DNA of 64,000 nt from Emticicia oligotrophica DSM 17448 (GTDB lineage Bacteria > Bacteroidota > Bacteroidia > Cytophagales > Spirosomataceae): contig NC_018748.1 in the NCBI RefSeq assembly GCF_000263195.1, positions 3,720,001 to 3,784,000 on the forward strand, in the 5' to 3' direction. The notes below the pieces were generated by a model, which worked only from the letters and a program-made list of their open reading frames with translations, was not told the origin of the DNA and searched no databases. Shown here one piece after another: positions 53,457 through 62,675 of this stretch; the stretch's first letter is position 1, and the number at the start of each line of letters is the position of its first letter. The position numbers and the translations under genes were made by a program.

Positions 53457-54068
53457 ATGTATAAAGAACTCTCGAAATTTTCAACTGCTACTATCTGTGA
53501 AGCACTTGGAAACAAAGGCTATTTACCTTCAGCGATTAAACCAATTGCGAAAAATATGAAAGTATGCGGCCCTGCCTATACCATTCAAACCATGCCTCGT
53601 GATAATGTTTTATTACACCGTGCCTATGCTTATGCACAAGCTGGAGATGTTTTGATTGCCAATTGTTCGGGTTTTTATGAAGCTGGTTATTGGGGAGATT
53701 TAATGAGCCTTGGTGCTCAAACAAAAGGTATAAATGGGTTAGTTATTGATGCTTGTGTAAGAGATGCAGATGATATTGAGGCGATGGGTTTTTCTGTTTT
53801 TTCGAGGGGTTTATGTGTCAGAGGTACATCAAATCATGGAGATGGGACGCTCAATGAACCAATTGTCATTGGAGAAGTATTGATTCATCCTGGCGATATA
53901 GTTGTTGGAGACCGTGATGGAGTAGTTGTAGTTCCTCAAAATAAAATTGAAGAAAGCATCGAAAAAGCAATGGCTCGTGAGGCTAAAGAAGAACGTACGC
54001 GTTCGGAGTTAAGGAAAGGTAAGGTTTCGATTGATATTTATGGTTGGAGAGAAAAATATGGTTGGTAA
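53457..54068 (+). CDS. galC: RraA-like 4-carboxy-4-hydroxy-2-oxoadipate aldolase
   Basis: 203 residues of the RraA fold. The catalytic region GDLMSLGAQTKGINGLVIDA with CVRDADDIEAMGF matches the LigK/GalC/HMG-aldolase branch (Arg-Asp pair in VRD). It cleaves 4-carboxy-4-hydroxy-2-oxoadipate to pyruvate and oxaloacetate, the last step of the 4,5-cleavage pathways. It lies within the cluster between GalB- and GalD-like genes. Confidence 0.88.
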   Translation: MYKELSKFSTATICEALGNKGYLPSAIKPIAKNMKVCGPAYTIQTMPRDNVLLHRAYAYAQAGDVLIANCSGFYEAGYWGDLMSLGAQTKGINGLVIDACVRDADDIEAMGFSVFSRGLCVRGTSNHGDGTLNEPIVIGEVLIHPGDIVVGDRDGVVVVPQNKIEESIEKAMAREAKEERTRSELRKGKVSIDIYGWREKYGW

Positions 54069-54089
54069 TAAGTTAATTGAAAACGAATA

Positions 54090-54872
54090 ATGAAGAATGA
54101 AAAATTAACAATTGCACTTCTTGGTCTTGGAGAAGCGGGAAGTCATTTCGCCAATGATTTAGTAAAATTAGGCATAAAAGTAGTAGGTTTCGACCCTAAT
54201 CCAATTAGAAAATTAGATGAATTAATAGAAATAAAGAAAAGCAATGCTGAAGCCGTTATTGGAGCAGATGTTATTTTTAGTGCAAATCTTTCATCGGTTT
54301 CGATACAAATTGCTGAAGAATTGGTTAGCTCTTTGAATCCGCATCAGTTTTTCTGTGAAATGAATACCTCTGGGCCTGAAAAAAAACAAAAAATTGCTGA
54401 AGTTTTAAAGCCCTCTGGAGTTAAATTTATTGATTTAGCAATTATGGCTCCAGTTCCACCCAAAGGAATGTTTACGCCATTATTAGCATCTGGTGAGTAT
54501 GCCACTGAATTTTTGGATAAAATTAAAAATCTTAATCTTGATTTAAAAGTCTTAGAAAATAGTCTGATTGGCGATGCTGCCACTCGAAAATTATTACGCT
54601 CGATTGTATATAAAGGAATCGCCGCTGTTGTTTGCGAGGCAATGGAAGCAGGTGAGGCTTTTGGAATGGAAGCTTACATTAGAGGTCAAATTAGTTCACT
54701 TATTGGAGGAAATGACGAATTAATCGACCGCTTTGTAGAAGGAAGTAAAACTCACGCCATTCGTAGAATGTATGAAATGGAAGCTGTAATTGAAATGCTT
54801 GAAGCAAAGGGGATTGAACCAATCGTAACGCGAGGAACTAGAAATAATTTAGAAAAATTAAGTAATCATTAG
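54090..54872 (+). CDS. NAD(P)-dependent dehydrogenase with DUF1932 domain
   Basis: 260 residues. The Rossmann motif is IALLGLGEAGSHFANDL; a 6-phosphogluconate/3-hydroxyisobutyrate dehydrogenase-like N-terminus precedes a DUF1932 C-terminal helical domain (RKLLRSIVYKGIAAVVCEAM with the catalytic Lys). Its step in the cluster is not known; a role in reducing or oxidising a ring-cleavage product is possible. Confidence 0.85.
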   Translation: MKNEKLTIALLGLGEAGSHFANDLVKLGIKVVGFDPNPIRKLDELIEIKKSNAEAVIGADVIFSANLSSVSIQIAEELVSSLNPHQFFCEMNTSGPEKKQKIAEVLKPSGVKFIDLAIMAPVPPKGMFTPLLASGEYATEFLDKIKNLNLDLKVLENSLIGDAATRKLLRSIVYKGIAAVVCEAMEAGEAFGMEAYIRGQISSLIGGNDELIDRFVEGSKTHAIRRMYEMEAVIEMLEAKGIEPIVTRGTRNNLEKLSNH

Positions 54873-54933
54873 TTTTTGCGAATATCTACTCTTGTAATTC
54901 TGTATAATTTTCATTCAAAAAATAAATAATTAC

Positions 54934-56049
54934 ATGAAAATTCCATTTTATCAAATTAGAGGAGGAAGTTCAAAAGGCTTGTTTTTCAAAGCTGAAGATT
55001 TGCCCAAAGATGAGCAAGAAAGAAATAAGATGCTGCTTTTGGCGATGGAAGGCACAACTGAAGGAGATGCTCGTCAAATTGATGGACTTGGGGGAGCTAC
55101 TTCTCTGACCAGTAAAGTGGCAATAATCAGCAGGTCGCAGAATCCAGATTGTGATTTAGATTATGATTTCGTGCAGGTGGTAGTAGGAAAAGGCAAGGTT
55201 TCAACAACTCAAACTTGTGGAAATATTTTAGCAGGAATCGTACATTTTGCCATCGAAACAGGTATAATTGAAGCAAAAAGTCCAACCACTTCTGCTAAAA
55301 TAAATATTCTAAATACGGGTGGCATCTGCGAGGTAGTGGTTCAAACACCAAATGGAATTATAGAAACCAAAGGAGATACCAAGGTAGATGGCGTTCCCGG
55401 AAGTTCTGCACCAATTATCTGTAATTATCTTGATACAGTTGGTTCTACTTGTGGGGCACTACTTCCAACTGGAAATGCTGTCAATGTAATTGAAAGTATA
55501 GAAACTACATGCATTGATAATGGAATGCCAATAGTAATTATGCGTGCATCTGATTTGGGTTTAATCGGAAATGAAAGCAAAGAAATCTTAGAAGGGAATA
55601 TTCAATTAAAGCAAAAAATTGAAGCAATTAGGCTAAAAGCTGGCCAATTGATGAATTTAGGAGATGTAAAAGACCAATCCATTCCTAAAATGTGCTTGGT
55701 TTCACCACCTGAATCTGGAGGCATAATTAACACAAGAATGTTTATTCCACATGTTGTGCACGAAGCTATTGGTGTTTTAGCAGCGGTTTCCGTTGCCACA
55801 GCTTGTATAATTCCCGAGTCAATTTGTAATGAGTTTATAAAGGACGATTTACGATTTACAAATAAGAATACCGAAACTCACTCGGCATTGAGTATAGAAC
55901 ATCCATCGGGAGAGTTTACGGTAAATCTTGAATATGAACTATCTATTTCAGATGGACTAACATCAAAATCAAATATTAAAATTCTTAAGTCTGGTGTAAT
56001 TCGTACCGCTCGGATTTTGAGTAGGGGCGAGGTTTATTTACCCATATAA
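54934..56049 (+). CDS. galD: 4-oxalomesaconate tautomerase-like PrpF family protein
   Basis: 371 residues. PrpF/DUF453 features: FYQIRGGSSKGLFFKAEDLP, the QIDGLGGATSLTSKVAI segment, the first catalytic Cys in TQTCGNILAGI and the second in TVGSTCGALLPTG. In gallate pathways GalD converts the keto and enol forms of 4-oxalomesaconate. It fits the neighbouring hydratase and aldolase. Confidence 0.88.
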   Translation: MKIPFYQIRGGSSKGLFFKAEDLPKDEQERNKMLLLAMEGTTEGDARQIDGLGGATSLTSKVAIISRSQNPDCDLDYDFVQVVVGKGKVSTTQTCGNILAGIVHFAIETGIIEAKSPTTSAKINILNTGGICEVVVQTPNGIIETKGDTKVDGVPGSSAPIICNYLDTVGSTCGALLPTGNAVNVIESIETTCIDNGMPIVIMRASDLGLIGNESKEILEGNIQLKQKIEAIRLKAGQLMNLGDVKDQSIPKMCLVSPPESGGIINTRMFIPHVVHEAIGVLAAVSVATACIIPESICNEFIKDDLRFTNKNTETHSALSIEHPSGEFTVNLEYELSISDGLTSKSNIKILKSGVIRTARILSRGEVYLPI

Positions 56050-56172
56050 GTATTTGATTATAGTTTATTCAGTACTATTTATCTAATAATGCAGTTAAAT
56101 AGTCGATTGAGATTTTTCGATTCACCCTTATTTTTTTACATTTATGCAAACAATTAAAATTCTTTTACCTAA

Positions 56173-56991
56173 ATGAAGAAAAAAAATCTTATTAGCCTAA
56201 CCATTGCCTTTGCATTTTTGGCACTTTCAATCACTGGTATCTTATTGTATATCAAGCAAAAAGCTCATGCAGTAGAAATGACCCATACAATTTTTGGTCT
56301 TTTATTTGTGGGTTTTGCCATCTTTCACATTGTTAATAACTGGTCATCAATTACTGGTTATTCAAAAGAACGTAAAAGCGGCAAATTCCAAAAAGAACTC
56401 TGGGTTGCTGGTGGAATTTTCTTGGTGCTTTTGGTAGGCGGGGCAACCGAAGTTTTGGAGCCAATTGCTGAAGGTGGACGAATTTTTGCTGGAAAGCGAC
56501 CTCCACGTGCAACACAACTTTCTTTTAATGAGGTAGTTACAAATAAAGATGCTCAAGGTAAGCCATTGAGTATTCTAATTGAAAAAGATGGAAAAGCCGA
56601 ACTTCCTGTTGTGGCAGTTTGGGTAGAAGATTCAGCAAGAAATTTTGTTGAAAACCTATTTGTGCCAGCAAAAGTGGCAGCTATGCCAGAAGATGAAGAA
56701 GAAGCTCGTGAAGGACACTTCGATATTTCTGATTTTAAATCAGAAAATTTGGCAACTTGGGCAGGAAAAGCTAAATCAAAAACACCAAATTTTGAACAAG
56801 AAACACCTCACGATAACTTTATTTTAAAAACAAATACTTCTGCTAAGGGGAGTTTTTATGTAGTGATGGAAGTTAAGAGTGGTGCCAAAAATGAAATATA
56901 CGAGGCTGCCATTGACCCATCTAAAGCTGAAGTTTTGAAGCTAAAATCGAAAGATGGTTCATTGATAAAGAGTGCAATCGTAACGCTCTAA
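56173..56991 (+). CDS. DUF4405-type membrane protein with C-terminal soluble domain
   Basis: 272 residues. Two or three N-terminal membrane helices with conserved His residues (MTHTIFGLLFVGFAIFHIVN), as in DUF4405/cytochrome b561-like proteins, then a third helix and an extracytoplasmic domain (about 110-272). It may carry haem and pass electrons, but that is only suggested by the histidines. Last gene before a terminator, so it may belong to the aromatic cluster. Confidence 0.75.
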   Translation: MKKKNLISLTIAFAFLALSITGILLYIKQKAHAVEMTHTIFGLLFVGFAIFHIVNNWSSITGYSKERKSGKFQKELWVAGGIFLVLLVGGATEVLEPIAEGGRIFAGKRPPRATQLSFNEVVTNKDAQGKPLSILIEKDGKAELPVVAVWVEDSARNFVENLFVPAKVAAMPEDEEEAREGHFDISDFKSENLATWAGKAKSKTPNFEQETPHDNFILKTNTSAKGSFYVVMEVKSGAKNEIYEAAIDPSKAEVLKLKSKDGSLIKSAIVTL

Positions 56992-57008
56992 GATTTTGAT
57001 GATAAATA

Positions 57009-57043
57009 AGAAAATGAGATTTACCAAAATCTCATTTCTTTTT
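57009..57043 (+). terminator. Terminator after DUF4405 gene
   Basis: AAATGAGATTT pairs with AAATCTCATTT around ACCA and is followed by CTTTTTT. Confidence 0.85.
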
Positions 57044-57075
57044 TATATTCAATCGACCCTAAACCTACACTTAAA

Positions 57076-58239
57076 ATGTTTACTGATTCACTTTCGATTT
57101 TGGCAGTTTTATGCCTTAATATTGTTATTTCCGAGTGGGTTTGTCAGAAACCCTTTTTTCGTCATGTAGGAACGGGGTTGATGGTGATTATTCTCACGGC
57201 AATTATTGCAAACATAGGTATAATTCCTGCTTCTACTCCAGCTTCTCCACTCTACGAAGGTATTTTTACATATATTGCTCCATTATCCATATTCTTAATG
57301 CTACTGGGTGTTAATCTAAACAGTTTGAAGAAAGCTGGAAGACCAATGCTTATAATGTTTCTAATTGGTTCGGTAGCCACTATGATTGGTGCAGTGGTTG
57401 CTATGACTTTAGTCAGTGGCAAAACTAAAATAGGGGAATTATTTTACGCCATTGGGGGTATGTATACAGGAACTTATATTGGAGGTAGCATTAATTTCAA
57501 TGCAGTGGCATTGCATTATGGTGTTTCTCAACAAGGAGGACTTTTTTCAGCGGCAACAGTTGCCGATAATATTATTTCTGCTATTTGGGTAATCGCTACG
57601 TTGGTCTTCCCGATGATTTTAAACAAAAAATTTCCAAGAAAGAAATTAATGGAAGTTAATGAGGAAACTCAAAATGCTACGCAACATTATTCTTCTGACA
57701 TTGAAAGTGTGAGACCTTTTGATTTAGCTTTTTTACTAGCTATTAGTTTCATGGGTATTCGTGTTTCTGCTTGGTTAAGTACCCAAGTTCCACAAATTCC
57801 AACGGTTATTTGGTTAACTACAATTGCTTTACTTTTAGCTCAAATTCCTGCTATAAATAAACTGAAAGGACATAAATTAATGGGTTTATTAGGTGTCTAT
57901 TTATTCTTGGCAGTTATTGGAGCGTATTGCGATGTGCCTGCTCTCCTAAAAGATGGGGAATTGGCAATGGTGCTTCTCTTATTTGTGAGTATCCTCGCCA
58001 TTGTACACGGTATAATTATCTACGGCTTAGGTGCATTATTAAAACAAGATTGGGATATCATTTCGATTGCTTCACAGGCAAATGTTGGCGGTTCGGCATC
58101 TGCTATGGCACTTTCACGAAGTTTAGACCGTACAGATTTAACCTTACCTGGTATTTTAGTGGGTGCTTTAGGAAATGCCACAGGCACTTATTGGGGAATA
58201 TTGATTGCTGAATTGATGCGAAATTCTAGTATTTTTTAA
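57076..58239 (+). CDS. DUF819 family membrane transporter
   Basis: 387 residues with about ten membrane helices. Family signature: GELFYAIGGMYTGTYIGGSI and NFNAVALHYGVSQQGGLFSA, then ISIASQANVGGSASAMALSR and LTLPGILVGALGNATGTYWG near the end. Substrate unknown; related proteins include putative amino-acid or peptide carriers. It follows the aromatic cluster but is separated by a terminator. Confidence 0.88.
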   Translation: MFTDSLSILAVLCLNIVISEWVCQKPFFRHVGTGLMVIILTAIIANIGIIPASTPASPLYEGIFTYIAPLSIFLMLLGVNLNSLKKAGRPMLIMFLIGSVATMIGAVVAMTLVSGKTKIGELFYAIGGMYTGTYIGGSINFNAVALHYGVSQQGGLFSAATVADNIISAIWVIATLVFPMILNKKFPRKKLMEVNEETQNATQHYSSDIESVRPFDLAFLLAISFMGIRVSAWLSTQVPQIPTVIWLTTIALLLAQIPAINKLKGHKLMGLLGVYLFLAVIGAYCDVPALLKDGELAMVLLLFVSILAIVHGIIIYGLGALLKQDWDIISIASQANVGGSASAMALSRSLDRTDLTLPGILVGALGNATGTYWGILIAELMRNSSIF

Positions 58240-58311
58240 TTATAAAACTAAGTAAAAATACACATTTATTAATTCTGAGTCTGGTCATTTCTCACAATCA
58301 ATGATTTTCTT

Positions 58312-58320
58312 TAATTTTGC
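58312..58320 (+). promoter_or_regulatory. Promoter -7 box of the 2-oxoglutarate oxygenase gene
   Basis: TAATTTTGC fits TAnnTTTGC and lies 18 bases before the ATG at 58338, so the transcript has a very short leader. It also shows that the TTG inside the box is not the start codon. Confidence 0.5.
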
Positions 58321-58337
58321 GAAAAAATCTTCATCTA

Positions 58338-59294
58338 ATGGAACAAACACTTCTTGACTCAATTCCGTCACTTGATTTAGCGGAATTTACATCAGGCGAC
58401 CCCGTACGTAAAGATAAGTTCGTGCAAGACTTGGGGGCGGCTTTTAATACGATTGGTTTTGTAGCAATTAAAAATCATGGATTATCTGACGAACTTCGTG
58501 AGAAATTATATGCAGCAGTTCAAAAATTCTTTTATCAAGCCGATGAATTTAAAACTAAATATGAGTTTCCAGAGCTTTTAGGCCAGCGTGGATATGTGGG
58601 TAAAGGTAAGGAAACAGCCAAAGGTTTTACTAAGCCAGATTTGAAAGAGTTTTTTCATGTTGGGCAGCCAATAGCAGAAGGAGATATGCCATCAAATATA
58701 TTTCCAACTGAAGTACCAGAATTCGAGAAGTACACTGTAGAAGTTTATAAAACTTTTGAAAACACGGGTAAGACACTACTTCGTGCCATTGCTTTATACT
58801 TAAATTTACCAGAAGATTACTTTGAAGATAAAGTAAGAAATGGCGATAGTATTTTACGAGCACTACATTATTTCCCAATCGAAAATCCAGATGCAATTCC
58901 CGAAGGGGCAGTGCGTGCCGCAGCTCACGGAGATATCAACTTGATTACGCTTTTAATGGGTGCGTCGGCTGAAGGTTTAGAGGTTTTACGTTTAGATGGT
59001 AAGTGGATTCCAGTTACTGCTTTACCTGAACAAATTATTATTAATGTTGGTGATATGCTTGATAGACTTACTAACCATAAGTTGAAATCAACCATTCACC
59101 GTGTAGTGAATCCTCCAAGAGAGAAAATGAAAACTTCTCGTTTCTCAATTCCATTTTTTATGCACCCAAGAGGTGATATGGATTTAACTTGCTTGGATTC
59201 ATGCGTTGATGCCGAAAATCCACGTCGTTATGAAAATATGACTGCTGGAGAATTTTTAGCTGAACGTTTACGTGAATTAGGCTTCAAGAAATAG
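58338..59294 (+). CDS. Isopenicillin N synthase-like 2-oxoglutarate/Fe(II) oxygenase
   Basis: 318 residues from the ATG at 58338. The N-terminal DIOX_N part (SIPSLDLAEFTSGDPVRKDK, GFVAIKNHGL) is followed by the double-stranded beta-helix with iron ligands His/Asp in AAHGDINLITLL and His in TNHKLKSTIHRVVNP, and the cosubstrate Arg-x-Ser in SRFSIPFF. The substrate cannot be predicted. Followed by a terminator. Confidence 0.92.
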   Translation: MEQTLLDSIPSLDLAEFTSGDPVRKDKFVQDLGAAFNTIGFVAIKNHGLSDELREKLYAAVQKFFYQADEFKTKYEFPELLGQRGYVGKGKETAKGFTKPDLKEFFHVGQPIAEGDMPSNIFPTEVPEFEKYTVEVYKTFENTGKTLLRAIALYLNLPEDYFEDKVRNGDSILRALHYFPIENPDAIPEGAVRAAAHGDINLITLLMGASAEGLEVLRLDGKWIPVTALPEQIIINVGDMLDRLTNHKLKSTIHRVVNPPREKMKTSRFSIPFFMHPRGDMDLTCLDSCVDAENPRRYENMTAGEFLAERLRELGFKK

Positions 59295-59300
59295 TTATTG

Positions 59301-59334
59301 CAAAGTCAATTTGAAGTTCTTCAAATTGACTTTG
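59301..59334 (+). terminator. Terminator of the oxygenase gene
   Basis: AAAGTCAATTTGAA pairs with TTCAAATTGACTTT around a 4-base loop. Confidence 0.85.
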
Positions 59335-59410
59335 TTCAAGTAGTTTTGCTATTTTTAATCCACCATTCTCTGTGAATTAAATCACTAAGAATTTTGAAAG
59401 AATTTAAATT

Positions 59411-60592
59411 ATGACCAAAACACGTCAGATTCGTTACATCATTTTCTTGAAAGACGTACTGATACTCGCACTCACTTGCTTTGGTGGGCCGCAAGTACAC
59501 CTGACGATGTTTTTGGATAGACTTGTTCGTAAACATAATTATATTTCTGAGGCCGAAATACTTGAACTTCAAGCACTTTGTCAAGTATTGCCGGGCCCAA
59601 CTTCTACCCAAACTATCACTGCTATCGGTTTTCGTTTAGGAGGGCCAAGTTTAGCTTATCTTACTTTATTAGTCTGGGTTTTACCTGGAACTATACTCAT
59701 GACCCTAGCAGCTTTGGGGGTCTCATTTGTTGGTGAAGCAAATCTAATTAATATCACGAGATTCATAAAACCAATGGGTGTTGCATTTATTATTTTTGCA
59801 ACCTATGCCATCGGCTCAAAGGTAATAAAGACCAAAACAAGTGTTGTTTTAATGCTTTTCGCAGCAATAGCCGCTTATATTTTCCATTCACCCTATATTA
59901 CTCCAATTTGGATTTTACTAGGAGGACTAGCTACTTCTTTGAAGTTTGGTCAGCAAGAAAAGATGGAAAAGCAGCCAATAAAAATTGAGTGGGGAAACTT
60001 CTTTATTTGGTTAGGCGTATTATTGTTTGCAGTTGTTTTGGGTAAGCTAACTCATTCATTACCAATAAGACTGTTTGAGAATTTTTATAGAAATGGAAGC
60101 TTAGCTTTTGGTGGTGGGCACATACTTAAGCCTTTACTCTACAATGAGTTTGTTGAATTTAAGCATTATTTATCACCAGATGAATTTCTTTCGGGTGTTG
60201 CATTAGTAGAGGTTGCCCCAGGGCCAGTTTTTTCAATTTCTGCTTTTGTAGGAGCATTATCGATGCGAAATTGGGGCATGGGGGGTGAGATTTTAGGAAG
60301 TGCTATGGCTACACTTGGGATTTTTTTGCCGGGGATATTTCTTATATTTTTTGTAATTAGATTTTGGGAACAGCTTAAAAAATATCGTGGAATTAGAGCA
60401 TCTCTTGAAGGTATTAACGCTGCATCTACTGGCTTAACTGCCGCCGCCGCATTGTCATTATTCCAACCTATGGCTACCGATGTAGTTGCCAACCTAACAG
60501 TAATTTTTACCTTGATTTTACTACAAACTAGATTAGTACCAACTTATTTAATCATTCTCGGAGGATTATTTTTAGGTTGGGTAATTGCTTGA
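59411..60592 (+). CDS. chrA: Chromate transporter ChrA (long form)
   Basis: 393 residues with two homologous CHR halves. The first has LTCFGGPQVHLTMFLDRLV and LCQVLPGPTSTQTITAIGFR; the second has GSLAFGGGHILKPLLYNEFV and VEVAPGPVFSISAFVG. Each has about five or six membrane helices. The protein exports chromate from the cytoplasm to the periplasm. It stands alone. Confidence 0.93.
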   Translation: MTKTRQIRYIIFLKDVLILALTCFGGPQVHLTMFLDRLVRKHNYISEAEILELQALCQVLPGPTSTQTITAIGFRLGGPSLAYLTLLVWVLPGTILMTLAALGVSFVGEANLINITRFIKPMGVAFIIFATYAIGSKVIKTKTSVVLMLFAAIAAYIFHSPYITPIWILLGGLATSLKFGQQEKMEKQPIKIEWGNFFIWLGVLLFAVVLGKLTHSLPIRLFENFYRNGSLAFGGGHILKPLLYNEFVEFKHYLSPDEFLSGVALVEVAPGPVFSISAFVGALSMRNWGMGGEILGSAMATLGIFLPGIFLIFFVIRFWEQLKKYRGIRASLEGINAASTGLTAAAALSLFQPMATDVVANLTVIFTLILLQTRLVPTYLIILGGLFLGWVIA

Positions 60593-60808
60593 TTGATTTA
60601 GGTACTAATTAGTCAATTAATGATTTTCAGATCCTGATTTGGATTGATTCTCGAGCATTTTTTATAATCTTTAAGAAGAATTAACGATTCTTTCTTAACT
60701 TCTCTTTCAAAGATTTACTGTAAATTGCGTTATCATTTGTGTAGAATAAGCTTTTCTGCTCGAGAAAGGCATTTGTACAAAGCTATTTTTAAGCTAGAGA
60801 ATATTTAG

Positions 60809-62671
60809 ATGAAGCAAAAGTATATAATTTTAACATTCTTACTATCAGTAATATACGGATTTTCCTACGCCCAAATTTTAGATGATTCTACCAAGCAAGT
60901 GTATGGAGTAAAAACAGTTCGTTATATGCTTGAAGATGATATTCTTAATAATCGCAAAACCTTCTATAATCCTGATACTTCCCTAACAAATTTTCATTTA
61001 TTTGATTTTTCACTGCAAAGTGGGTTATTGTATCAAGATTTAGGAAATGTTGGAACTGCCATCAAACCATTGTTTTTTTTGCCTTCAACAGATGTTGCTA
61101 AAAATTTAGGTTATAATGCTTATGCTCCTTACGCATTTGATGTTCGAAAAACTACCTATTTTAATACTAAATCGCCTTATACAAATGTGCACTATGTTCA
61201 ATCTGGTGGCGGAACAGGTATTATGCACTTTATCCACTCGCAAAACATAAAGCCACGCCTTAATGCTACACTTGATGTGAGGCGTTTGGCGGCGTCGAAA
61301 CAGTACGGTGCACCACAGACAAGAGAAGAGCGTTCTGTTGATAGTTGGGCAGCTTTATTTCATAGTAATTATGAATCAAAAGATGGTAAATATATTATTT
61401 TAGGAAGTTACAACCATTTTAATCACGCCCCTTTGGAGCAAGGAGGTATTAAGCCATTATCGGATACTGTAAATTTTGTAGCGGAGAATAGTTTAGGAAA
61501 TTATCGTGATTATTTATCGAAACGTACAGGGGCTGCTTCAAGAGATTGGCGAAACGAATGGCATATTTACCATCAATATAAGCTTAGTAATGGCTTCCAA
61601 GTTTATCATACTTTAGATTATCAGAAACGCCGTGATTTATATACCGATGTAAAATTTGGGTCAGATTCTGCCGCTAGTACAAGCTATTACCATCTTTCGC
61701 CTAAAAGTTCAAAAGATACCCTCTCAATGGATGTTAGGTACCGCTTGTTAGAAAATAAATTTGGAATCAAAGGAATCTACAAGGGCTTTGCATATCGCCT
61801 ATATTTTCGTCAACGTTTCTATAATTTAAAATCAGATTTTGGAGATGATTTTCGTTTAAAATTAAAATCTGAAACTTTACTTGGCGGGTGGGCTAATTAC
61901 TTTTTTCCTGATAGTGTTCGCCGAGCTTATGCTGAAACAGAGTTTGGTACGAATGGAAATCTCCGATTGCAGGCCGAATATCTAAGCCCAATGATAAAAC
62001 TAAGCTTTTTGCAGCTTTCTTCTCCAGCAAATATTTTGGATGAATATTTTGTAAGTGCTGCTTACCGTAGAAACACTTCATTGAAAAATGTTTTTTCAAA
62101 CAATATTGGAGCAACCACTACCATATTATCAGGTAGATGGACATTTACGCCGAGTGCTAATTATTCCCTAATTAAAAACTATATTTATTATAACCAGCAG
62201 GCACAGGCTACACAAACTTCCGTGCCAATTAGTATTTTTAGAGTTGGTTTAGGTTTAAATTATCAGTGGAAGAAGTGGTCAATCTCAAACCAATCATATT
62301 TTGTTGCTAACTCAGAAGAGCAATTTATAAGAATGCCAAGGTTTACCAATAATACGCAAATTGCTTACACATTTTTATATGCAAAGACATTGCTTATCAG
62401 TACGGGGCTTGAGATTTATTATAGAACAGCCTATAAAGCTGATAACTTTATGCCACTCAATCGCCAGTTTTACCTACAAGACCAGCAGTTGGTTTGGGGC
62501 ACTCCTGTGGCAGATGCTTTTGCAGATTTAAAGATTAAAAAGGTAAAACTTTTCTTTAAATTTGCTCACGTGAATCAAGGTTTTCCACTTAATGGATATT
62601 ATGTAAGTTCTACTTACCCAGGTTTAAGAAGAACGTTCTACTTAGGCGTAAATTGGCCTCTTTTTGATTAA
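60809..62671 (+). CDS. Bacteroidota putative porin (outer-membrane barrel)
   Basis: 620 residues. Signal peptide about 1-21 (LLSVIYGFSYAQ). The N-terminal NFHLFDFSLQSGLLYQDLGN and TKSPYTNVHYVQSGGGTGIM motifs, and the strand-rich remainder, match the Bacteroidota putative-porin family (PF14121-like). It ends with an aromatic terminal strand (YLGVNWPLFD). It is followed after four bases by the FGE-like lipoprotein. Confidence 0.88.
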   Translation: MKQKYIILTFLLSVIYGFSYAQILDDSTKQVYGVKTVRYMLEDDILNNRKTFYNPDTSLTNFHLFDFSLQSGLLYQDLGNVGTAIKPLFFLPSTDVAKNLGYNAYAPYAFDVRKTTYFNTKSPYTNVHYVQSGGGTGIMHFIHSQNIKPRLNATLDVRRLAASKQYGAPQTREERSVDSWAALFHSNYESKDGKYIILGSYNHFNHAPLEQGGIKPLSDTVNFVAENSLGNYRDYLSKRTGAASRDWRNEWHIYHQYKLSNGFQVYHTLDYQKRRDLYTDVKFGSDSAASTSYYHLSPKSSKDTLSMDVRYRLLENKFGIKGIYKGFAYRLYFRQRFYNLKSDFGDDFRLKLKSETLLGGWANYFFPDSVRRAYAETEFGTNGNLRLQAEYLSPMIKLSFLQLSSPANILDEYFVSAAYRRNTSLKNVFSNNIGATTTILSGRWTFTPSANYSLIKNYIYYNQQAQATQTSVPISIFRVGLGLNYQWKKWSISNQSYFVANSEEQFIRMPRFTNNTQIAYTFLYAKTLLISTGLEIYYRTAYKADNFMPLNRQFYLQDQQLVWGTPVADAFADLKIKKVKLFFKFAHVNQGFPLNGYYVSSTYPGLRRTFYLGVNWPLFD

Positions 62672-62675
62672 TCCA

